DNA of 5,491 bases from a bacterium. Its GTDB lineage: Bacteria; Chloroflexota; Limnocylindria; Limnocylindrales; Limnocylindraceae. The stretch lies in NCBI GenBank assembly GCA_009919365.1, contig RGBZ01000059.1, forward strand, positions 1-5,491, read 5' to 3'. The translations under genes and the position numbers were made by a program. The notes under the pieces were generated by a model. The model worked only from the letters and a program-made list of their open reading frames with translations, was not told the DNA's origin and made no database searches. Shown here in pieces: positions 1 to 5,107 of the stretch; position 1 is the stretch's first letter, and each line of letters starts with the position of its first letter.

Positions 1-96
1 GGCGAAGAGGAAGTTCTTGGCGTATCCCCCGGCGACCTCCTTCTGGTCCCCGGCCTTGCCGAGCTTGGGCACATTGGCGGTCAAGATCACCTTCAT
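1..96 (-). CDS. rplI: 50S ribosomal protein bL9, N-terminal part (cut by window edge)
   Basis: The minus-strand reading from the ATG at 96-94 gives 32 residues, beginning MKVILTANVPKLGKAGD and ending GGYAKNFLFA at the window edge. This is the hallmark N-terminus of bL9: MKVIL, then LGKxGD, then the GYAxNFL motif that binds 23S rRNA. The normal protein is about 150 residues, so roughly four fifths lies outside the window. The start is supported by a strong Shine-Dalgarno (GAGGAAGGAG) eight bases upstream. In many bacteria rplI is the last gene of the rpsF-ssb-rpsR operon. Here the upstream neighbour is divergent, so rplI must have its own promoter or head a transcript. Nothing in the visible part is unusual. 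Confidence 0.95.
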   Translation of the reverse strand, partial: MKVILTANVPKLGKAGDQKEVAGGYAKNFLFA

Positions 97-104
97 CAGT
101 TGGG

Positions 105-114
105 CTCCTTCCTC
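105..114 (-). promoter_or_regulatory. Ribosome binding site of rplI
   Basis: Read on the minus strand this is GAGGAAGGAG, a near-perfect anti-16S match. It ends eight bases before the rplI ATG and fixes that start. I could not find a convincing -10 for rplI between 115 and 180. Confidence 0.8.
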
Positions 115-172
115 TGTGGCTGGAGGGCTGGGCGCCCCCCGTTGGAGCACGATTCTCCCACAGGTCCCCCCC

Positions 173-201
173 TTGACACAGAACGGATGTTCTATGACAC
201 T
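173..201 (+). promoter_or_regulatory. Probable sigma-70-type promoter for the SOS-boxed gene
   Basis: A perfect TTGACA lies at 173-178. Seventeen bases later comes GACACT (196-201), a weak -10 with three of six consensus bases. Transcription would start near 208, inside the second LexA box. The first LexA box fills most of the spacer, so bound LexA would block polymerase. The -35 is clear to see; the -10 choice is an inference. Confidence 0.5.
180..193 (+). promoter_or_regulatory. LexA (SOS) box 1
   Basis: AGAACGGATGTTCT contains a perfect GAAC-N4-GTTC palindrome at 181-192. It also fits the inner bases of the Gram-positive LexA consensus CGAACRNRYGTTYC, with GGAT matching RNRY. It lies between the -35 and -10 of the proposed promoter. 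A second, equally good copy lies 23 bases downstream, so a chance match is very unlikely. Confidence 0.85.
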
Positions 202-202
202 A

Positions 203-216
203 CGAACAGATGTTCT
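203..216 (+). promoter_or_regulatory. LexA (SOS) box 2
   Basis: CGAACAGATGTTCT contains a perfect GAAC-N4-GTTC at 204-215 and matches 13 of the 14 positions of CGAACRNRYGTTYC; only the last base differs. It is centred 23 bases after box 1, a little over two helical turns, and overlaps the expected transcription start. It ends 33 bases before the ATG at 250. Confidence 0.88.
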
Positions 217-233
217 AACGCAGACCCCCACGA

Positions 234-243
234 GGGGAGGAGG
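234..243 (+). promoter_or_regulatory. Ribosome binding site deciding the start at 250
   Basis: GGGGAGGAGG ends six bases before the ATG at 250. The frame stays open upstream to a TTG at 100, but that extension would run through the LexA boxes and promoter. This site therefore selects the shorter 105-residue product. Confidence 0.85.
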
Positions 244-249
244 TTCAGG

Positions 250-567
250 ATGGCAATGCAACCGATTAGTCCAGTCTCGGTCGCCGTGACGGCCCACTGG
301 CGCACCGGCGCCCCAACCGCGGTCGCCTTCGAGGGGATCAGCCGCAAGGTCACCCAGGTCTTGGCCCTGCGCCGTGAATACGGCGTCTTCCGCGCCGACG
401 AGGGCCCCCGCACCCTCTGGGAGATCGAGACCGAAGATGCCGCCCTCGTCCTCAGCTTCTCGCGCCGCACGGGCGCCTGGTCGATCCAGGCCTTCGACGA
501 CGCGTGGGCAACCCTGCCGTTCGCGACAGGCATCCCAGAAATGGAGCCGGTGCTCGTCCACGCCTAG
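250..567 (+). CDS. SOS-controlled small protein, resembles DUF6504 family
   Basis: This is a 105-residue soluble protein with no signal peptide or membrane segment. Its core alternates short beta-like stretches: VAFEGISRKVTQVLALRRE (25-43), GPRTLWEIET (52-61) and SFSRRTGAWSIQAFDD (69-84), with Trp at 17, 57 and 77. From memory, this order (basic P-V-x-V start, a 'FxG..xxV..VL' strand, an 'RTxWxxET' strand, a 'TGxWxIxxxDD' end) recalls DUF6504. That small domain is often encoded with, or fused to, SOS error-prone polymerase genes (imuB/dnaE2) in high-GC bacteria. The family call is tentative. Two LexA boxes and a strong ribosome binding site lie directly upstream, so induction by DNA damage is the firmest statement. 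Function is unknown. The codons are strongly C/G-ending, as in rplI. Confidence 0.8.
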   Translation: MAMQPISPVSVAVTAHWRTGAPTAVAFEGISRKVTQVLALRREYGVFRADEGPRTLWEIETEDAALVLSFSRRTGAWSIQAFDDAWATLPFATGIPEMEPVLVHA

Positions 568-620
568 TCATCTGCCATGATGCGCGGCATGAAGCGACAG
601 TCTGCGACCCGACCAGTGTT

Positions 621-1073
621 GTGGGCCGCGCTCGCGGCGTACTGCACGGCCTTGAGATCACCCTCGACATCGCCCTTGCCGGCGTCTTGGTCATCGCGAT
701 CGCCCTCATTGGTGCCGATACGGTCGGTCTCGTTGCGGAGGGGATCCACGAAGGGGGCATCGACTCCGCCCTCTTGATTCTCGATCGCGTCCTCCTTGTC
801 TTCATCATCGCGGAGCTGCTGTATACGTTGCGGCTCTCACTTGCCCGCACACAACTCATCCTTGAGCCCTTCCTGATCATCGGCCTCGTCGCCGTCGTTC
901 GCCGGGTGTTGGTCGTGACCGCACAGGCCGAACGCATCCTGAGCGAAGGCGGCAACCTTGAGCCAATTCTCTGGGAGCTTGGCGTCCTCGCCGGGCTCGT
1001 AATCTCACTCGCAGTTGCGCTCTCACTTGCTCGCCGACATGGCGACGGCCCACGCGAACTACAGGCTGACTAA
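621..1073 (+). CDS. PsiE-family (phosphate-starvation-inducible E-like) membrane protein
   Basis: The start chosen here gives 150 residues with four hydrophobic segments, near residues 15-38, 50-71, 82-100 and 117-137. The block LDRVLLVFIIAELLYTLRL, followed by EPFLIIGLVAVVRRVLVV and a polar TAQAER, is typical of PsiE-family proteins (PF06146). These are inner-membrane proteins of unknown biochemical role, named after a phosphate-starvation gene of E. coli. The usual family length of about 140-160 residues fits. The start is uncertain: GTG at 621 gives a compact N-terminus (VGRARGVLHGLEITLDIA) but has no clear ribosome binding site. The only other in-frame start is GTG at 504, which would add 39 low-quality residues and overlap the preceding gene by 64 bases. 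The gene may be co-transcribed with the SOS-boxed gene, whose stop lies 53 bases upstream. No phosphate-regulon site was recognised. Confidence 0.75.
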   Translation: MGRARGVLHGLEITLDIALAGVLVIAIALIGADTVGLVAEGIHEGGIDSALLILDRVLLVFIIAELLYTLRLSLARTQLILEPFLIIGLVAVVRRVLVVTAQAERILSEGGNLEPILWELGVLAGLVISLAVALSLARRHGDGPRELQAD

Positions 1074-1110
1074 CTCGAATCTGACGCGCCCTCGCGCGCG
1101 GCGCTCGCGA

Positions 1111-1116
1111 TAGGAT
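1111..1116 (+). promoter_or_regulatory. Possible -10 (TAGGAT) for a leaderless start of fchA-folD
   Basis: TAGGAT fits TAnnnT and ends six bases before the ATG at 1123, so transcription would begin at or next to the A of the start codon. No -35 is evident. The same bases also contain AGGA, seven bases from the ATG, which could act as a weak Shine-Dalgarno. The sequence alone does not decide between the two. Confidence 0.4.
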
Positions 1117-1122
1117 GCGCAG

Positions 1123-2586
1123 ATGACGTCATTCGCCCAGCACACCATTGATGAGTTCCTGTCAGCACTTGCTGCGCCAACGCCCGCGCCCGGTGGCGGC
1201 GCAGCGGCAGCCATTAGCGGTGCAACCGCGGCCGCACTCGTGGAGATGGTGGCTGGCCTCTCGCTGGAGAAGAGCCCTGGTGGCGCTGACGCCGCACTGC
1301 AGCAGCGCACCGCTGAGCAGATGGCAACGATTCGTGGCGAGCTGCTCACCCTTGCGGATGACGATGCAAAGGCGTACGACGCATTTATTCACGCGATGCG
1401 ACTTCCAAAAGGCGAAGAGCAGGAACGTGAAACGCGTGGTCGTGCCATGTCTGCCGCGGCTGAACGCGCGGCAGCAGTGCCACTACAGACGTTGCGCGCG
1501 ATCGGTTCAGTTGCAGAGGCGGCGCACCTGCTTACCAACCGCAGCCTCGTAAGCGCTGCGAGTGACCTTGATGTTGCGCTGCGGTTTGCGCGTGCTGCCG
1601 GTCTAAGTGCGGCAGAGAATGTTGAGGCAAACCTTCCGTACATAGATGACCCAGAGACCCGGACGACGATCGCGAGTCAGACGGCTGCAGTTGTTGCAAC
1701 GCTTGAGCGCAGCACGCAACGACTTTCAGCGCAGCCATTCGCAAAAAAGATCACGGCGCGCGCCGCTGAGATTGCAGCACGTGCGATTGCCGAGGCCCGC
1801 GGCACCGTACCTGAGATCGCCGTGGTGATTGCAACCAGCGAACCAGACTCGCTCCTCTACGTTGATCGACTACTCAAGCAGGTCACTGCAACCGGGCTGG
1901 CTGGTCGCCGAGTTGAGCTTGGGGCAACGGCAACAGAGGCCGAAATCTTTGCCGCCTTAACGGCGCTCTCTGCAGATCCGAGTGTCGCTGGAATCATTCT
2001 GCAGTCGCCACTCCCGCGTGGCGTGTCGCGTGAAGTGGTTGCGACGGCGATTTTTCCTACGAAAGACATTGACGGCATCACCCAAGTGAACGCCGAGCGA
2101 CTTGCAGACGGTACGCACGACGCATCGCTCCTCCCCGCCACGGCGGCGGCGGTGATGGAACTACTGCGTGCGTATGAGATTCCACTGAAGGGACGGCCAG
2201 CCGTGGTGGTGGGGCGCAGCGCAGTTGTTGGCCGGCCCGTGGCCCAACTGCTGGAGGCTGCGGGGGCACACGTTGAGGTCGCGCACTCGAAGACGGCTGA
2301 CCTTGGGGTGGTCACCCGTACCGCTGCCGTGCTCGTGGTCGCCGCGGGGGTGCGCGGTTTGGTGCGCGGCGAGCATGTGTCGCCGGGGACCATCGTGATT
2401 GATGTGGGGATTCACCAGCACGGCGACACGATCGTGGGCGACGTCGACGCCGCCAGCGTTGAGGCGCAGCTGGGTGAGACGGGTGGCCTGAGCCCCGTGC
2501 CTGGTGGCGTGGGCCCAATGACGAGTGCGATCTTGGCGCTCCACGCTGCGCAGGCGGCAGAGCGCCTCGTGCGCGGGCGAGCGTAG
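1123..2586 (+). CDS. Fused methenyl-THF cyclohydrolase (FchA) - methylene-THF dehydrogenase (FolD)
   Basis: A single 487-residue protein holds two folate enzymes. Residues 1-205 form a cyclodeaminase/cyclohydrolase domain (PF04961). They contain PAPGGGAAAAISGATAAALV (21-40), DDAKAYDAFIHAMRLPK (80-96) and SDLDVALRFARAAG...ENVEANL (147-171). Residues 206-487 form FolD, with YV at 246, LQSPLP (293-298), KDIDG (314-318), the NADP loop VVGRSAVVGRP (362-372), HSKT (388-391), VIDVGI (425-430) and PVPGGVGPMT (458-467). Gln294 and Asp317 match E. coli Q98 and D121. In an ungapped alignment of this segment, Leu250 stands where the catalytic K54 belongs, so the FolD half is predicted to keep the NADP(H) dehydrogenase step but not the cyclohydrolase step. 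The FchA half would supply the latter. The enzyme is cytosolic. It is followed nine bases later by fhs, which supplies or uses the same 10-formyl-THF. Both domains are recognised with confidence; the division of labour is inferred. Confidence 0.93.
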   Translation: MTSFAQHTIDEFLSALAAPTPAPGGGAAAAISGATAAALVEMVAGLSLEKSPGGADAALQQRTAEQMATIRGELLTLADDDAKAYDAFIHAMRLPKGEEQERETRGRAMSAAAERAAAVPLQTLRAIGSVAEAAHLLTNRSLVSAASDLDVALRFARAAGLSAAENVEANLPYIDDPETRTTIASQTAAVVATLERSTQRLSAQPFAKKITARAAEIAARAIAEARGTVPEIAVVIATSEPDSLLYVDRLLKQVTATGLAGRRVELGATATEAEIFAALTALSADPSVAGIILQSPLPRGVSREVVATAIFPTKDIDGITQVNAERLADGTHDASLLPATAAAVMELLRAYEIPLKGRPAVVVGRSAVVGRPVAQLLEAAGAHVEVAHSKTADLGVVTRTAAVLVVAAGVRGLVRGEHVSPGTIVIDVGIHQHGDTIVGDVDAASVEAQLGETGGLSPVPGGVGPMTSAILALHAAQAAERLVRGRA

Positions 2587-2589
2587 ACT
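2584..2589 (+). promoter_or_regulatory. Possible -10 (TAGACT) for a leaderless start of fhs, embedding the upstream stop codon
   Basis: TAGACT fits TAnnnT and ends six bases before the fhs ATG at 2596, the same geometry as the hexamer before fchA-folD. Its first three bases are the TAG stop of fchA-folD. There is no Shine-Dalgarno in front of fhs, so translation must be either leaderless or coupled to termination nine bases upstream. No -35 is visible. Confidence 0.35.
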
Positions 2590-2595
2590 CTCGGC

Positions 2596-4059
2596 ATGGG
2601 ATTCCCGTCAGATCTTGAGATTGCACGTGGCGTCACGCCGAAGCCGATTGGCGAAGTGGCGGCGGCGCTCGGCTTTCACGATGATGAGGTGGAGCCGTAC
2701 GGCCGCACCAAGGCGAAGCTCTCCATTGAGGGGATCGAACGTTTAGAGAAGAGCGGCGCACGCGGCAAATACGTTGTGGTTACCGCGATCAGCCCAACCC
2801 CACTTGGCGAGGGGAAGACCACCACCACCGTTGGACTTGCGCAAGGGCTCAACAAGATTGGCCATCGCGCCGCCGTTGCGATTCGACAACCGAGCCTCGG
2901 ACCCGTCTTCGGCATCAAGGGCGGCGCCGCAGGCGGCGGCTACAGCCAAGTGATTCCGATGGAGGAGTTCAACCTGCACCTCACCGGTGACGTTCATGCG
3001 ATCGGCGCAGCACACAACCTTGCGGCAGCGTTCCTTGACAATCACCTGCATCACGGCAACGCGCTGAACATCGATCTGCGCAGCATCACCTGGCCACGCG
3101 TCGTCGATATCAGCGATCGAGCAATCCGCAAGACGATCATCGGCCTTGGAGGTCGCGAGAATGGCGTGGTCCGCGAATCTGAGACTGTCATCACCGTTGC
3201 AAGCGAGGTCATGGCCGTGCTCGCGCTCGCATCAGATCTTGCCGATCTGCGCGCGCGCCTTGGCCGCATTGTGGTCGCCGAAACTGTTGATGGAAAACCC
3301 GTCACGACAGAAGATCTGAAAGTCGCCGGATCCATGGCCGCGCTCTTGCGTGACGCGATTAAGCCGAACCTGTTGCAAACACTCGAAGGCGGCCCTGCGT
3401 TCGTGCATGCCGGTCCTTTTGCCAACATTGCCCATGGCAATAACTCGATCATTGCCGATCGTGCCGCACTCGCTACGAGCGAGATCGTGGTGACCGAGGC
3501 TGGCTTTGGCGCCGACATGGGCGCCGAAAAGTTCTTCGACATTAAGTGCCGCGCCTCCGGGATTTCCCCCGATGCGGCGGTGATTGTGGCAACCGTTCGC
3601 GCGCTGAAGATGCATGGCGGTGTCGGCAAGATTGTGGCTGGCAAGCCGCTCGATCCAGCACTAAGCACTGAGAACGTTGCGGCGGTCACTGCTGGCACGC
3701 AGAACCTGGTGAAGCAGATTGAAAACGTACGCGCGTTCGGCATCCCCGTCGTCGTTGCGGTCAATGCCTTCCCAACAGACACGGCCGCGGAACACGAGGC
3801 AATTCAAAGTGTCGCTCTTGCAGCCGGGGCTCGCGCCGCCGTTGTCACCACACACTTCACCGATGGTGGCGCTGGCGCGGCTGCGCTCGCCGAGGCGGTG
3901 TGGGCTGCAGCTACCTCGGGCGAGGCGAAGTTTGCGCCGATCTACGCCGACGACATGCCACTCGCACAGAAGATTGAGACGATCGCCACGCGCATCTACG
4001 GAGCAGATGGCGTAGACATTGCACCGGCTGCGGCCGGGGAGATCGTCGGCCTCTTCTAG
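2596..4059 (+). CDS. fhs: Formate-tetrahydrofolate ligase, with C-terminal region shortened by about 80 residues
   Basis: Fhs joins formate to THF using ATP, giving 10-formyl-THF. Visible motifs are the P-loop PTPLGEGKTTTT (67-78), RQPSLGPVFGIKGGAAGGGY (97-116), DNHLHHGN (148-155), TWPRVVD (165-171), GLGGRENGVVRE (183-194), NLLQTLEGGPAFVHAGPFAN (258-277), EAGFGADMGAEKFFDIKCR (301-319), ATVRALKMHGGV (332-343) and NAFPTDT (390-396). Lys74, Arg97 and Phe304 coincide with the same numbers in the Moorella thermoacetica enzyme. Phe392 matches Moorella F384, and Phe421 replaces W412. After IYGADGV (467-473) the protein jumps to GEIVGLF and ends. The roughly 80-residue conserved block that normally lies between these points, including the GRPxxFTITVRE and IMTMPGLP motifs, is missing in frame. 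The length is 487 residues against about 555-560 usually. The identity is certain; activity with this gap is not established. It is likely expressed together with the upstream fchA-folD. Confidence 0.95.
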   Translation: MGFPSDLEIARGVTPKPIGEVAAALGFHDDEVEPYGRTKAKLSIEGIERLEKSGARGKYVVVTAISPTPLGEGKTTTTVGLAQGLNKIGHRAAVAIRQPSLGPVFGIKGGAAGGGYSQVIPMEEFNLHLTGDVHAIGAAHNLAAAFLDNHLHHGNALNIDLRSITWPRVVDISDRAIRKTIIGLGGRENGVVRESETVITVASEVMAVLALASDLADLRARLGRIVVAETVDGKPVTTEDLKVAGSMAALLRDAIKPNLLQTLEGGPAFVHAGPFANIAHGNNSIIADRAALATSEIVVTEAGFGADMGAEKFFDIKCRASGISPDAAVIVATVRALKMHGGVGKIVAGKPLDPALSTENVAAVTAGTQNLVKQIENVRAFGIPVVVAVNAFPTDTAAEHEAIQSVALAAGARAAVVTTHFTDGGAGAAALAEAVWAAATSGEAKFAPIYADDMPLAQKIETIATRIYGADGVDIAPAAAGEIVGLF

Positions 4060-4112
4060 CCACGATCCGTGCCCAGGAACTTGCAGCACCCCGAGAGCGT
4101 TAGGGTGATGAG

Positions 4113-4130
4113 GCGTTCCATTGCGAACGC
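4113..4130. repeat. Short inverted repeat between fhs and the DUF4349 gene
   Basis: GCGTTC-CATTGC-GAACGC is a perfect six-base inverted repeat with a six-base loop, ending 19 bases before the ATG at 4150. It could be a small hairpin or a dimeric regulator site. Its arms run GTTC...GAAC, the reverse order of a LexA box. In a GC-rich genome a repeat this short may be chance. Confidence 0.3.
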
Positions 4131-4137
4131 CAAAGTT

Positions 4138-4143
4138 GAGGTG
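4138..4143 (+). promoter_or_regulatory. Ribosome binding site deciding the start at 4150
   Basis: GAGGTG ends six bases before the ATG at 4150. It favours this start over the in-frame ATG at 4108 and GTG at 4069, which lack a properly spaced site. It also puts a membrane segment close to the N-terminus. Confidence 0.55.
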
Positions 4144-4149
4144 CACAAC

Positions 4150-5082
4150 ATGAAGATCGGATCACTCACCCTTCCTACGTTTAGCTCTCCCGCAAAGATC
4201 GGCGTGGTGGCTGCACTCGTGCTGGCCCTCTCTGCCAGCGGCGGCATTAACGCACTCTTTTTTGGCGCTAGTGGTGGCGCATCTGCCCCCATTGAAAAAG
4301 GGGACACGGGTGGCGTGCCAACAGCCACACCGGGTGACGGCGCAATTACCGGCGACCGTATCGATGTGGTTCGCACTGGCACCTTTAGTCTCGAGGTGGA
4401 GGATGTCGATGCCAGCCTGACAAAGCTCACCAACGTTGTGAAGAGCCAAGGCGGATATGTCTCTGGCAGCTATCGCTATACCGATACGTCGACCCCGTAC
4501 CTCACCGTGACGTTCCGGGTTCCCGCCGCATCGTTTGACGCAGCGGTGCTTGCGCTGCGAGCGGAAGGAACCGTTCTCTCGGAGCAGATCAGCACGTACG
4601 AGGTGACGATGCAGCTCGTTGACCTCGAGGCACGCCTGCGCAACCTGCGCGCTTCGGAGACGGCACTCCTTGAACTGATGTCGCGAGCGACAACCGTTTC
4701 GGATGTCCTCGCGGTGCAGACGCAGCTCACATCAGTGCGCAGCGACATTGAGTCGTACGACGCGCAGCGCGCATCCCTCGCCGATCAGGTCGCCATGACC
4801 ACGGTCTCGGTGACGATCAGCCCGATTGGTTCGTCAATCGGCAACGCGACAAGCGGATTTGATCTTGGCAGAGAGGTTGCACGCGCGGTTGCAAATCTGA
4901 TCTCGGTGGGTCGAACGGTGATCGTTGCCGCGATCAACCTGGTCATCGTGGTCCTGCCGATCGCGCTGATCGGCGCGCTTGCCGGTGGCCTACTCGGACG
5001 AGCGGTCACACCACTCGTCGCGCTCCTGCGCCGACTGATGGGTGTTGGGGTAACCACGAAGCGAGCGGCACGCCGCCGCTAA
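4150..5082 (+). CDS. DUF4349 family membrane-anchored protein
   Basis: This is a 310-residue protein with an N-terminal membrane segment or signal anchor (about 17-38), a low-complexity Gly/Ala/Thr linker (39-68), the DUF4349 domain (about 70-225) and a C-terminal membrane segment (about 255-283) before a basic tail ending KRAARRR. Domain marks are IDVVRTGTFSLEVEDVDASL (71-90), GGYVSGS (101-107), LTVTFRVPAASFD (118-130), the coiled-coil-like DLEARLRNLRASETALLELM (158-177) and DVLAVQTQLTSVRSDIES (185-202). The last two match the family pattern 'VDLEARLRNL...VEDVLxVxxELxxVRxEIE'. Many relatives are lipoproteins, but no lipobox Cys is present here. The domain probably sits outside the membrane, held at both ends. 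Its function is unknown. It begins 90 bases after fhs and is probably not part of folate metabolism. The longer in-frame starts at 4108 and 4069 cannot be fully excluded. Confidence 0.88.
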   Translation: MKIGSLTLPTFSSPAKIGVVAALVLALSASGGINALFFGASGGASAPIEKGDTGGVPTATPGDGAITGDRIDVVRTGTFSLEVEDVDASLTKLTNVVKSQGGYVSGSYRYTDTSTPYLTVTFRVPAASFDAAVLALRAEGTVLSEQISTYEVTMQLVDLEARLRNLRASETALLELMSRATTVSDVLAVQTQLTSVRSDIESYDAQRASLADQVAMTTVSVTISPIGSSIGNATSGFDLGREVARAVANLISVGRTVIVAAINLVIVVLPIALIGALAGGLLGRAVTPLVALLRRLMGVGVTTKRAARRR

Positions 5083-5097
5083 CGGCGGGGTACGCCG
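5073..5097. terminator. GC-rich hairpins between convergent genes, possible weak terminator
   Basis: CCGCCG-CTAA-CGGCGG (5073-5088) forms a six-base stem whose loop holds the stop codon of the DUF4349 gene. An alternative stem, CGGCG-GGGTA-CGCCG (5083-5097), shares one arm. They lie between convergent genes whose ends are 25 bases apart, where a two-way terminator would be expected. There is no T-tract on either strand, so intrinsic termination is doubtful. Confidence 0.25.
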
Positions 5098-5107
5098 CGG
5101 GGCTGAG

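Noticed and set aside
100..249. N-terminal extension of the SOS-boxed gene from TTG 100
   Set aside because: It would be read through the promoter and LexA boxes, and its residues look random. The strong ribosome binding site at 234-243 points to ATG 250.
692..702. GCGATCGC palindromes (also near 5124) resembling the cyanobacterial HIP1 repeat
   Set aside because: Only two copies were seen, which is in line with chance in GC-rich sequence, and nothing else here is cyanobacterial.
452..955. Minus-strand frame of 167 residues opposite the PsiE-family gene
   Set aside because: It is dominated by Arg, Thr, Ser and Met with no hydrophobic pattern, whereas the plus strand gives four clean membrane helices.
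1083..1110. CG-rich alternating stretch before fchA-folD as a terminator or Z-DNA signal
   Set aside because: No stable stem with a T-tract could be drawn. Runs of CG are expected at this base composition.
1857..2393. Minus-strand frame of 178 residues opposite the FolD domain
   Set aside because: Composition is Thr/Ser/Ala/Arg-biased as expected for an antisense shadow, and the plus strand clearly encodes FolD.
3051..3782. Long minus-strand frame of 243 residues opposite fhs
   Set aside because: It is rich in Ser, Ala, Thr and Arg with no recognisable motif, and it lies opposite a certain, well-conserved gene. It is a shadow frame of GC-rich coding DNA.
4115..4128. Possible LexA-like site between fhs and the DUF4349 gene
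   Set aside because: The arms are GTTC-N6-GAAC, the wrong order and spacing for the GAAC-N4-GTTC box. It is kept only as a short inverted repeat.
4069..4149. Longer starts (GTG 4069, ATG 4108) for the DUF4349 protein
   Set aside because: They add residues that do not look like a signal sequence and lack well-spaced ribosome binding sites. ATG 4150 has GAGGTG six bases upstream and puts the membrane anchor near the N-terminus.
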